Positions 54,488 through 62,140 of a stretch of 64,000 nucleotides of DNA are shown here, in pieces (the first letter of the stretch is position 1; the number at the start of each line of letters is the position of its first letter). The notes under the pieces were generated by a model, which saw nothing but the letters and a program-made list of their open reading frames with translations, had not been told where the DNA came from and ran no database searches. This DNA comes from Agaribacillus aureus (GTDB lineage Bacteria; Bacteroidota; Bacteroidia; Cytophagales; Cyclobacteriaceae): contig JAUJEB010000002.1 in the NCBI GenBank assembly GCA_030442055.1, positions 1 to 64,000 on the forward strand. The letters run 5' to 3'. Both the position numbers and the translations under genes were made by a program.

Positions 54488-56221
54488 TCATTCCCTTGAT
54501 TCTTCCACAGCAATATTTGCTTTTTGGCGTGTTTTAATTGCTTTTTCCTTTTTAATCCCGGCTTTGAAACAGGCCGATTCAGTGTTTTCACCTTCGACAG
54601 TATTTCTTTGTTTCGTAATCGATTCAATTTCTTGCTTCTTCGTTTTGTCTTCCATGGCATCTTTGTAACCCGGCACCAGGGTCATTAATAACTTTCGATC
54701 ATGATGCATCTCCTCTTTCATAGTCGTAATTTGTTCTTCCAGTTGGGTAAGCCTTTCCCGTTGGATCCGAATAATGTTTACCAGCTCGTTGGTTTTAAGA
54801 CCAATAACCGTGTTAATGAGATTGATACCATCATGATCGCTGCTCGACCATGATCGTCCGACAATTTTATTTAAATCATTCAACGTAAGTTCTTCCTGGG
54901 GAATGGCTTTTCCCAGCCCGCTGCCGCTGGCGTATGCGACAATGTAATCTCCCTCTTTTACTTTGCCTATCACCCATACCTGGACCTGTCCCATGAAACC
55001 AACCTTTTCACATTGATCTTTATTTAATCCTTCCGGGGGCATGTTGCCAAGTACGATAGGCTTTTTAGAGATGACCATCACCTGCTCCGCGCCTTCGGTC
55101 ACTTTTGTTATGCTGCCCCCAAACACACCGACTATTTGACCCGGCTCTATTTTTTCTTCAGGATCAAGGCGGGGTAACCATTCTGCATAATCGCCGGCTG
55201 CCGACTCATAGGTAACGCCAAGATCCTGGAAGGCAAAAATATTATAGGAGGCTATTTCCGCCGCCAGCGTAGCGGCATTGGCAACTTCAATGATGGCATT
55301 TCCCGGATCAGCTACCGCGGAGGCGGAGGCGGTGGCGCTGTTAGCAATTTGTGTGGCAGTTTGTGCTGCATAAATCGATTGGTCAAAAATGTATTGAGGG
55401 TTGGTGTATACATCACTGTCGACCTGTCCTTCTATCCGGCCCTGCATACCTGTATTATCCCAAAAAGAGACGAAGTTATTCTCGCTGTCTCTCGAGCCGT
55501 TCACGCGGACGGCGATTCCCTGGTTGCTACCCTCAACTCTGAATGGGTAAGTGCTGTATTGACGCTCGCTGCCATTTACAGTAGTTGATACTGTTACTTG
55601 ACCATTTAAAAATCCAGGTGCATTTACCTCCAGGACATCATTGATCGTTACCTCGCCATTCAAAACCCCGCGTGCATTTACTTCCAAAGTATCGTTGATG
55701 GTGACCTTCTCATTCATAAACGAGGTGGCATTGACTTGCAGCACATTGTTTAATGTTGTGCTGTCTGCCACTGTTAGTGTGCCGGTTGCGGTAATATTCC
55801 TATGAAAAGCATAGGGTACGAAATATAGTTCCTGTTTGCTGAATTCAATGAAGTCACCGCCGGTTTCACCGAGCCTGATCTCTACGCGCAGATCCTTTCC
55901 GGTACCATCCCAGCTGATCTCTTCAAACACATCGGGACTTGCCGGCGTAGGGATACCCCGTCCAATGGTCAGATAGATCATGCCATATTTGTCTGTGCGG
56001 GTGGCATGATCTTCCTGGTAGTCTACGGCTCCCATTTCATTGGAGATGGTAAATCGCACGGTAAGGGGATGATCGGGAAGTACATTTCCCTGGATATCGA
56101 TACCCGGGATTTCCTGAGCATTTTCATCAATGATCACCGCCTGGTAGCTAATACCATGGGTTTGGCCAAATGCATAACTGGCGCTGAAGGTCAACAATAA
56201 GAGGTTAAATAATTTTTTCAT
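54488..56221 (-). CDS. Exported fibre-like protein with autoproteolytic-domain resemblance and charged tail
   Basis: 577 residues with a signal peptide (LLLLTFSASYAFGQ). A beta-rich N-terminal domain (ISYQAVIIDENAQEIPGI) is followed by short repeats of the form VTINDTLEVNA/VTINDVLEVNA (about 170-215), as in trimeric fibre shafts. Residues near 345-470 (GDYAEWLPRLDPEEKIEPGQIVG, VMVISKKPIVLGNMP) resemble the C-terminal chaperone/autoproteolysis regions (peptidase G2-like) of phage and surface fibres. A coiled coil (LVNIIRIQRERLTQLEEQITTMKEEM) and a very basic Lys/Glu tail end the protein. It is the last gene of a three-gene exported-protein operon. Function unknown; the domain name is by resemblance. 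Confidence 0.6.
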   Translation of the reverse strand: MKKLFNLLLLTFSASYAFGQTHGISYQAVIIDENAQEIPGIDIQGNVLPDHPLTVRFTISNEMGAVDYQEDHATRTDKYGMIYLTIGRGIPTPASPDVFEEISWDGTGKDLRVEIRLGETGGDFIEFSKQELYFVPYAFHRNITATGTLTVADSTTLNNVLQVNATSFMNEKVTINDTLEVNARGVLNGEVTINDVLEVNAPGFLNGQVTVSTTVNGSERQYSTYPFRVEGSNQGIAVRVNGSRDSENNFVSFWDNTGMQGRIEGQVDSDVYTNPQYIFDQSIYAAQTATQIANSATASASAVADPGNAIIEVANAATLAAEIASYNIFAFQDLGVTYESAAGDYAEWLPRLDPEEKIEPGQIVGVFGGSITKVTEGAEQVMVISKKPIVLGNMPPEGLNKDQCEKVGFMGQVQVWVIGKVKEGDYIVAYASGSGLGKAIPQEELTLNDLNKIVGRSWSSSDHDGINLINTVIGLKTNELVNIIRIQRERLTQLEEQITTMKEEMHHDRKLLMTLVPGYKDAMEDKTKKQEIESITKQRNTVEGENTESACFKAGIKKEKAIKTRQKANIAVEESRE

Positions 56222-56239
56222 ACGTATTAAAATGGTCTG

Positions 56240-56923
56240 TTAACGAAATCCCCTATAGCAGTAATTACAATCGCCAAGACTGATCATTACGCCCAGGCCT
56301 ATTTGATGTGAGATGATCCGTAGCTTTTCATCATCTTCGCTACTTTTTCCCAATGTTCCCACGCTGAAGCCTCCGGTATATTGAAGAAACAAAGCCAGGT
56401 TTTTGGAGACACAATAAGTACTCCCCAGTCCTCCTCGCAGAAATATGAAAGGTTTATCAAATTGTTCTTTTCCCAATAGGTCAAACTCCTGATTATTGAT
56501 GGTTTGGGTACCTTGAAACAAAAACTCTGTTGAGGCCATCACCCGGAGGTAGCTGGTGAAACCTCGCCTTCGCTCAACCAAATTTGGACCATCAAAAAAT
56601 TCAAAGTCAAAACCAAGATTCACTGATGCATAATTCACATCCCACCGGTATTTATTTTGGTAAGTAGTGTCACTGCCGGATGCGCTGTATTGATTGTAAT
56701 AAGCCGCAAAAATACCATGTAAGGACGGCACACTTAGTGACAGCTGCTTCCTTACACCGGCTCCGATAAATGTGTTAGAGCCGGGTCGAATATTTTCAGG
56801 AGGTTCTCCCCCAGAGTTTTCATAATTGAAGCGGGAGATTAGCTTTCCGGTTTCCACAAACAGCTGCTGGGCGCTGACGGTGCTGCTAAAAAAGATCATT
56901 GATACCCAAAGGATTCGGCTCAT
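56240..56923 (-). CDS. Outer-membrane beta-barrel-like protein
   Basis: 227 residues with a signal peptide (SMIFFSSTVSAQQ) and a pattern of amphipathic strands (FIGAGVRKQLSLSV, YASVNLGFDFEFFDG, FIFLRGGLGSTYCVSKNLALFLQYTGGFSVG, HQIGLGVMISLG), typical of small outer-membrane barrels. It begins three bases after the stop of the upstream gene and ends 18 bases before the fibre-like gene, so the three are an operon. Confidence 0.68.
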   Translation of the reverse strand: MSRILWVSMIFFSSTVSAQQLFVETGKLISRFNYENSGGEPPENIRPGSNTFIGAGVRKQLSLSVPSLHGIFAAYYNQYSASGSDTTYQNKYRWDVNYASVNLGFDFEFFDGPNLVERRRGFTSYLRVMASTEFLFQGTQTINNQEFDLLGKEQFDKPFIFLRGGLGSTYCVSKNLALFLQYTGGFSVGTLGKSSEDDEKLRIISHQIGLGVMISLGDCNYCYRGFR

Positions 56924-56926
56924 AAG

Positions 56927-57433
56927 CTATGATTTAATAAGGGGTGAACGAAATGTTTTTGTACCGGATCGTACATTCAGTATGTACATGCCGGCTTTGA
57001 GAAAAGGTAACTCCAATCGGATGGTTGGCAGTGGACGGAACGAGCCCACATAGGCAACCCTTCCTATGGGATCGTGTATTAGAATTTCAATACCCTCACC
57101 GGGGCGCTGGGTTTGAATGAAAACTTCAAAGGAAAATGGATTGGGGTAAACGGAGCAGTGCAGCGCTTCATTAGTTTTTTCAGCTTTAGCCTTCCCGGCA
57201 ATACCGGGTTGAATAAAGCCCTGACGCAAAAAGGCGCCTTGGGCAACCAATAACCCGATCACACCAAACTCTCCAATGCTTTGATATCCGGAAAAATAGG
57301 AGTTGGCTTTTGTAGGTGCCCCGGCTTTACCGAGGGCAGTGCGTATGGTATACTCCTGTGCCGAAAGCTGCAAAGCCAGGCCCAATAGAAGTGACATTAC
57401 CATGATCCTAAAAGGCAAGCTAGCTGGTTGCAT
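56927..57433 (-). CDS. Small T9SS type A cargo protein
   Basis: 168 residues: signal peptide (MSLLLGLALQLSAQ), a short mature part (YFSGYQSIGEFGVIGLLVAQGAFLRQGFIQP) and a type A sorting domain (CSVYPNPFSFEVFIQ, ILIHDPIGRVAYVG, LPFLKAGMYILNVRSG). Almost the whole protein is signal, linker and tail. The GxFLRQGFIQP stretch recurs in similar Bacteroidota proteins encoded before surface-fibre operons, so it may be the exported, surface-anchored start of a complex with the two downstream products. First gene of the operon. Confidence 0.78.
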   Translation of the reverse strand: MQPASLPFRIMVMSLLLGLALQLSAQEYTIRTALGKAGAPTKANSYFSGYQSIGEFGVIGLLVAQGAFLRQGFIQPGIAGKAKAEKTNEALHCSVYPNPFSFEVFIQTQRPGEGIEILIHDPIGRVAYVGSFRPLPTIRLELPFLKAGMYILNVRSGTKTFRSPLIKS

Positions 57434-57701
57434 AGGCTAAAAAATAGGTCCCCCGGGTGATCAGGTAAAGATATATTTGCCTATGGCTTCCAAGTTTTAT
57501 CAGATTTGAAAAAAATAGTATTTTCATAGTGAGGTCAGAATTTGCTGAATGCCCTAAGTAAGAAAAATTCCGTGAAGGGGCATGAAGGTAGTGATGGACA
57601 ATTCAATGGACAATTACCTGAATAACAGCTTCTGGGCTTTAGAATGTCCTGTTTGATATAGGACAGCGTCGCTGTTGAACACGATTGATTTTAGCCAGCC
57701 A
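57434..57701. other. Upstream region of the rtcB operon with inverted repeats
   Basis: No gene. Two overlapping inverted repeats lie just before the rtcB promoter: TGTCCT-N9-AGGACA (57645-57665) and ACAGCG-T-CGCTGT (57663-57675). Either could be a regulator-binding site. A short direct repeat ggacaatt is near 57595-57616. Confidence 0.4.
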
Positions 57702-57734
57702 TTTGCATTTATCAAAATAATTGTTTTACCTTTG
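57702..57734 (+). promoter_or_regulatory. Bacteroidota-type promoter of the rtcB-prfH operon
   Basis: TTTG at 57702-57705 and TACCTTTG at 57727-57734 match the -33 TTTG and -7 TAnnTTTG elements with 21 bases between, within the spacing known for this phylum. Transcription should start near 57741, giving a leader of about 265 bases before the rtcB ATG. Confidence 0.65.
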
Positions 57735-57765
57735 CCCTTCATTAAATCCTACACACAGGAAAATT

Positions 57766-57813
57766 ATGATGGTGCAGAATATACATATCGAATCACATTC
57801 CGGGCGCAGCTAG
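57766..57813 (+). CDS. 15-residue leader peptide of the rtcB operon
   Basis: After the promoter and an AGGA Shine-Dalgarno (57757-57760) a double start ATGATG begins the ORF MMVQNIHIESHSGRS, ending at TAG 57811-57813. No single amino acid is enriched enough to suggest a classic amino-acid attenuator. Its last codons (GGG CGC AGC TAG) contain most of the 5' arm of an antiterminator stem, and a terminator hairpin follows 24 bases after the stop. A ribosome finishing this ORF would cover the antiterminator arm. Confidence 0.6.
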   Translation: MMVQNIHIESHSGRS

Positions 57814-57841
57814 CTGCCAGTTAGCACTGTATTCTGCCCGG
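57800..57841 (+). promoter_or_regulatory. Antiterminator stem of the rtcB leader
   Basis: CCGGGC (57800-57805) pairs perfectly with GCCCGG (57836-57841), using five of the seven bases in the 5' arm of the downstream terminator. The two hairpins are therefore mutually exclusive. A 12-bp palindrome GCAGCTAGCTGC (57806-57817) lies inside, and a further pairing GCAGAATA (57774-57781) with TATTCTGC (57830-57837) offers a third alternative fold. Confidence 0.6.
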
Positions 57842-57863
57842 TCCATTTAGATCGGGTTTTTTT
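57837..57863 (+). terminator. Intrinsic terminator in the rtcB leader
   Basis: CCCGGTC (57837-57843) pairs with GATCGGG (57850-57856), seven pairs including one G-T, with a six-base loop, followed by seven T residues (57857-57863). It lies after the leader ORF and before rtcB, so it must be overcome for rtcB, prfH and the TPR gene to be transcribed from the upstream promoter. Confidence 0.75.
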
Positions 57864-58004
57864 ATGCCTGAAATTCAGGTGTAAAGATTTCCGACACTTC
57901 CAGTAAATTTTTATCAACAAATCGACCACGTCCCCTGAAAGGACAAATGGTTTTATAAATCCATGTTCTTGCTATTGCATTTGTATGGACGAAATAATAG
58001 TAAA

Positions 58005-59408
58005 ATGGGCAATCATAAATTACGAGGCAAAGACCTCAAAAACATCAATTATGAAACTGATAAGGCGAAAAGCCTTGCTATCGATATTATGTCGATGCAT
58101 TATAAGCATTATACTAAACAGGAAAAATTGAAGGTGCTGCTGGACGTTAAGAATAATCCGGAACATTACCTTTCGGATCCCATATTGGGCGTACTGGCCA
58201 GCGAGTTTACATGCAGGAGTTTAAAATCTAAAAAAGAAGTTCAATTGTTAAAGGCACCAGGTGAATTTAAAGTCTTCGGGAGAAAGCACATTGCTGACCA
58301 GACTTATCAGCAAATGGACCTGGCGATGAGCCTACCCATAGCAGAAAGGGGGGCGCTAATGCCCGATGCCCATATGGGATATGGATTACCAATTGGCGGT
58401 GTTTTAGCCACCAGGAACGCTGTTGTTCCTTATGGCGTGGGATTGGATATCGGCTGCCGCATGAGTCTGAGCTTGTTTGATATCGCTCCTGGCTATTTGA
58501 AAAGGAAAAATTATCAATTTAAAATGGCTTTAAAAGAGCGCACTTGTTTTGGATCAGGGGGCGTACTTTCAATTCAACAAGACCATGAGATATTAGATAG
58601 AAAGGAATTCACAACCACACCTTTACTTAGGCAGTTGCATGGTAAGGCGGTAAAACAACTTGGAACTTCGGGGTCGGGGAATCACTTTGTGGAATTTGGT
58701 GAAGTTGAATTAGTGGACGGCCATGACTTTGGAATGCCCTTGGGTAAATACCTGGGCCTGCTTTCACACTCTGGATCCCGGGGGTTGGGCGCGGGGATAG
58801 CCCGACACTACACCGGTATTGCCAGGGAAAAATGCTTGTTGCCTAATTATGCCCAACATTTTGCCTGGCTGAATTTGGATACGGAAGAGGGGATGGAATA
58901 CTGGATGGCGATGAATCTGGCAGGTGATTATGCCAAAGCTTGTCATGACCAAATACACAGGCATTTGTGCAAATATCTGGGTATAAAACCGGTAGCGACA
59001 GTGGAGAACCATCATAATTTTGCCTGGAAGGAAAAAATTGAGACGGGAGAAACCCTGGTTATTCATCGAAAAGGAGCAACTCCGGCAGGTAAAGGAGTAT
59101 TAGGAATCATACCCGGATCCATGACCGCGACGGGTTATATTGTTAGAGGAAAGGGTGAACAGTCCTCTTTATCAAGTGCGTCGCATGGGGCAGGTAGAAA
59201 GATGTCCCGAGCTCAGGCTAAAAATAGCTATACCAAAAGTGCCTTGAAAAAGGTACTAAGCAAGGCAGGGGTGAGCCTTATAGGTGGTGGCATTGATGAG
59301 GCGCCCATTGCCTATAAGGATCTGGATGAGGTAATGGCCAGCCAAACGGACTTGGTTGATGTCATAGGCAGGTTTACACCAAAAATTGTAAGAATGGACA
59401 AAGCATAA
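58005..59408 (+). CDS. rtcB: RNA ligase RtcB (prfH-associated type)
   Basis: ATG 58005 (MGNHKLRGKDLKNINYETDK) gives 467 residues; in-frame codons back to 57963 are not conserved-looking. RtcB joins RNA ends bearing 2',3'-cyclic phosphate or 3'-phosphate to 5'-OH using GTP and manganese. Active-site motifs are intact: GLDIGCRM with Asp148 and metal-binding Cys151, GSGNHFVEFGE with His227, LLSHSGSRGLG with His255, ENHHNFAWKE near 336, and IHRKGATPA with His354, the residue that is guanylylated. An extra N-terminal segment of about 80 residues precedes the catalytic domain. Ten bases separate it from the prfH frame. Partnership with PrfH points to repair of ribosomal RNA cut in the decoding centre (established for RtcB2-PrfH in E. 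coli). Confidence 0.95.
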   Translation: MGNHKLRGKDLKNINYETDKAKSLAIDIMSMHYKHYTKQEKLKVLLDVKNNPEHYLSDPILGVLASEFTCRSLKSKKEVQLLKAPGEFKVFGRKHIADQTYQQMDLAMSLPIAERGALMPDAHMGYGLPIGGVLATRNAVVPYGVGLDIGCRMSLSLFDIAPGYLKRKNYQFKMALKERTCFGSGGVLSIQQDHEILDRKEFTTTPLLRQLHGKAVKQLGTSGSGNHFVEFGEVELVDGHDFGMPLGKYLGLLSHSGSRGLGAGIARHYTGIAREKCLLPNYAQHFAWLNLDTEEGMEYWMAMNLAGDYAKACHDQIHRHLCKYLGIKPVATVENHHNFAWKEKIETGETLVIHRKGATPAGKGVLGIIPGSMTATGYIVRGKGEQSSLSSASHGAGRKMSRAQAKNSYTKSALKKVLSKAGVSLIGGGIDEAPIAYKDLDEVMASQTDLVDVIGRFTPKIVRMDKA

Positions 59409-59418
59409 TCTTAATGAA

Positions 59419-60123
59419 ATGAAAAATAAGAATGAAAAGATACTTCAGATTACAGCAGGGTGTGGCCCCGTTGAGTGTTGGTAGGTGGTGGCCCAGCTAC
59501 TGAAGACAATGATAAAAGAAGCAAAACTCAGGGGAATCGACACTGTTATTTTACACCGGCAACAAGGCTCAGAGAATGGTACTTTAATTTCCGCTATTGT
59601 TAAACTGACCGGAGCCGGGCTTGATAAATTTATAAACCTCTGGGTTGGGACCATTCAGTGGACAGGGACCAGTAAGTTTAGAAAATATCATAAACGAAAA
59701 AATTGGTTTGTTGGTGTTAATCAATTGGCATACAATGAATTATTTGCATTTGATGACCGGGATATCATTTATGAATTTACGCGATCCGGAGGACCTGGAG
59801 GTCAGCATGTAAATAAGGTCAGCACAGCAGTTCGCGCGAGGCATGCGCCAACAGGCGAGGTGGTATTTGTTTCAAAAAGCAGGTCTCAGTTACAAAACAA
59901 AAAAGAAGCCAAACACCGGCTGGAGCAAATGCTTAAGGTCCGGGCACTCACAAACGCCAAGGAACAAGCGCAGGCTGAATGGCAAAATCATTATAAGTTG
60001 GAAAGAGGGAATCCAGTGAGAACATTTAAAGGATCGGATTTCAAGCCGCACCACCAACCTAAAAAGTATAAGTCCGGAAGAAAAAAAATGAAACAAGATA
60101 TCTTCAGACGATTAGATTTTTAA
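59419..60123 (+). CDS. prfH: Peptide chain release factor homologue PrfH interrupted by an in-frame TAG
   Basis: PrfH releases the peptide from ribosomes whose decoding centre is cut, so that RtcB can re-ligate the 16S rRNA. The 3' part has the catalytic RSGGPGGQHVNKVSTAVR (GGQ), the conserved GTIQWTG and RKNWFVGVN motifs and ERGNPVRTFKGSDF. Conserved N-terminal sequence starts at ATG 59419 (KILQITAGCGPVECW), but codon 22 is TAG (59482-59484), and homology resumes in the same frame (VVAQLLKTMIKEAKLRG). From memory, the E. coli sequence LQLSSAQGPEECCLAVRKAL aligns across the stop without a gap. Translation could restart at GTG 59485 directly after the TAG, but that product would lack the first strand of the release-factor core. 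Programmed readthrough, reinitiation or a recent nonsense mutation are all possible. The C-terminus has a basic extension. Confidence 0.88.
59482..59484 (+). other. In-frame TAG codon within prfH
   Basis: The stop codon falls between TGG (W21) and GTG, in the same frame as both flanking conserved segments; no frameshift is needed to join them. In RF1 and RF2 the aligned position lies in the helix after the xGxGGxEA loop. RF1 reads UAG. The surrounding sequence tgg-TAG-gtg-gtg would also permit reinitiation at the GTG. Confidence 0.85.
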
Positions 60124-60133
60124 TTAGTACAAA

Positions 60134-60646
60134 ATGGCAATTACACTAGCAGACAAATATTACCTGAAAGCATTAAATGATTATCCGTACGAACTGGAAG
60201 AGGTAATTGAAAACCTCCACTATGCCCTAAGCTATGATGAGGAGCACGCCGGGGCCAACTTTTTGATGGGTAAATTGTACATGGAGGAATTTAAGAATTT
60301 TGACATGGCAGAGGAATATTTTATTGCTGCCATGGCTGCTGATCCTGAAAATGTCGATACCTGTGAAAGTTTTACCTGGTTGTTGATTAAAACCAACAGG
60401 TTGAAGGAAGCCTTGAAATTAATTAAACACACGCATAGCTTAAAGGGTATCGTGAGTGCTCAGGTGTTATGTACGGAAGCATTGGTATATGAATTGATGA
60501 AGGATTTCAGGAAAGCGGTGGCATTATTAAATAAGGCCATTGAAGAAAGCTATGATTGTGCCTACAGCGAATTCCTGGAAGAGGAGTTAACAAGGGTTGA
60601 AAGAAAACTGCAAAGGACCAGGACAATAAATTATTACATGACTTGA
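60134..60646 (+). CDS. TPR-type helical-repeat protein, third gene of the rtcB-prfH operon
   Basis: 170 residues, cytoplasmic, no signal peptide. Tetratricopeptide-like repeats are visible: LADKYYLKALNDYPYELEEV, HAGANFLMGKLYMEEFKNFDMAEEYFIAAMAADPENV, LLIKTNRLKEALKLIKHTHS, and VLVYELMKDFRKAVALLNKAIEE-like final helices. Such repeats bind other proteins. It begins ten bases after the prfH stop with the same short spacing as the rtcB-prfH junction, so it belongs to the operon and may bind RtcB, PrfH or damaged ribosomes (inference). It is not part of the canonical rtcB-prfH pair. Confidence 0.8.
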   Translation: MAITLADKYYLKALNDYPYELEEVIENLHYALSYDEEHAGANFLMGKLYMEEFKNFDMAEEYFIAAMAADPENVDTCESFTWLLIKTNRLKEALKLIKHTHSLKGIVSAQVLCTEALVYELMKDFRKAVALLNKAIEESYDCAYSEFLEEELTRVERKLQRTRTINYYMT

Positions 60647-60935
60647 TAAAAATGTGTCACAATGTATAAATTAGTGCGCTCTAAACGTTAATTCTGAAAA
60701 TACCCCGCAACTGCCTGTAAATAGATAACCTTATATTTGTATTGTCAGCTTATAAACAGCTGAATGAATATTTTGGGTGTATCTGATATCTTTCAACCAC
60801 TCAAACCAGGTGATCGATCTTGCCGGGTTTGAAGTCACCGGTCAATAGATAGTGTCTGATGAACCTTGTGATTTATTCCATATAAGGCTATGAAAAAGAT
60901 GTGTGAAAACTACCAATATACATGAGGGATCAACC

Positions 60936-61925
60936 ATGAGATATTTGAAAATTTTGTTTGTGCTGGTCTTGCTTACACTCACTTTTTGCGGAGAAGACGA
61001 CCAACCAAAGGTAGAAGAAGATGTGGATTCGCCTGGCGTTTTACAAATGACACCGGCTGACAAAGCGCAGAATGTGCCCAGGGATGTGGTCATCGAAATT
61101 ACTTTTGATGAACCTGTTGCGCATAATAGCGTCGAAAGTGCATTTACACTTTCCAATGCAGGCACGACCATCGTCGGGAATCTCCTTTACCAGCCGCTGT
61201 CTTCAAAATTAAGTTTTACGCCCTCCCGGGTACTGGATTTTAATACCCGATATACGGTGGCGTTAACTACTGACTTGACCGATACCGCAGGCAATGCCAT
61301 TGAAGCAACACATTGGTCGTTTACGACCGTTCCTGAAACCGTAAATGCCAGATACCGGGTTACCTTTGACGCGACCTGGAGTGCGCAAAGTCATCCGGCT
61401 GATTTTCCGTCTAATGCTCATTTCTCCGGCCTCATTGGCATGACACATGCGAAAGACACCTCCCTTTTCTATATCAATACCCCGGCCTCATTGGGAATTA
61501 AAGATATGGCGGAAACTGGTGCCAAAGGCAATTTGACCACTGAAATACAACAAATTATTGATAACGGCAAGGGTGAATTTATTATTAGCGGGGGTGGTGT
61601 TGGTAGCTTACCCGGTAGGGTTTCGGTTGAATTTGATATCAATATTTCACACCCCCTGGTAAGTATCACTTCCATGATCGCCCCCAGCCCCGACTGGTTT
61701 GTTGCCATCCACAATTTAAGTTTGTATAAAGATGGGAAGTGGGTGGGGGAATTGACGCAGGTAGCCAATAGTTACGATGCAGGGACGGACCATGGCATCA
61801 CTTTCAGGGCTTCCAACCAACCAACCAATCCGGCGGATAATATTACAGCCTTAATAGATCCACCGCTTGGTGTCAACAACGTCGTAGCGCCCCTGGGGAC
61901 CATGACTTTTCTAAGAATTGAGTAA
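60936..61925 (+). CDS. Lipoprotein with Ig-like and spondin domains
   Basis: ATG 60936 gives 329 residues; a GTG at 60903 is less likely. The lipoprotein signal (MRYLKILFVLVLLTLTFC) is followed by acidic residues. Residues 35-135 form a SbsA/Big_5-type Ig-like domain (MTPADKAQNVPRDVVIEITFDEPV, LDFNTRYTVALTTDLTDTAGN, HWSFTTVPE). Residues 140-329 match the spondin domain: YRVTFDATWSAQSHPADFPS, AHFSGLIGMTHA, SMIAPSPDWFVAIHNLSLY, YDAGTDHGITF. Spondin domains are best known from animal matrix proteins but occur in Bacteroidota surface lipoproteins. Likely role: surface binding. Confidence 0.85.
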   Translation: MRYLKILFVLVLLTLTFCGEDDQPKVEEDVDSPGVLQMTPADKAQNVPRDVVIEITFDEPVAHNSVESAFTLSNAGTTIVGNLLYQPLSSKLSFTPSRVLDFNTRYTVALTTDLTDTAGNAIEATHWSFTTVPETVNARYRVTFDATWSAQSHPADFPSNAHFSGLIGMTHAKDTSLFYINTPASLGIKDMAETGAKGNLTTEIQQIIDNGKGEFIISGGGVGSLPGRVSVEFDINISHPLVSITSMIAPSPDWFVAIHNLSLYKDGKWVGELTQVANSYDAGTDHGITFRASNQPTNPADNITALIDPPLGVNNVVAPLGTMTFLRIE

Positions 61926-62140
61926 TAAGGGGGAAAGTAATAGGATGTGACCAACCTGGCCTGTGGATCTTCTGATGTGGCAAAGATAGTATTGATTGGC
62001 ACAATAATTTGGTTTTAACTGCTTCATTGTCAGTATCAAACCCCTTAAGGTTAAAATTTCGAAATTGCATGGTACTATAAGGAAATATTTTGTAATATGC
62101 GGTTTTTAGTTCCCAGCAGTTAACGTAAAAGACCAATCCT

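Noticed and set aside
57774-57837. tRNA-like or known riboswitch fold upstream of rtcB
   Set aside because: No acceptor stem, T-loop or known riboswitch consensus; the leader ORF plus terminator/antiterminator explains the pairing better.
59419-59490. RF2-like programmed frameshift in prfH
   Set aside because: The conserved segments before and after the TAG are in the same frame, so a frameshift cannot join them; readthrough, reinitiation or mutation are the options.
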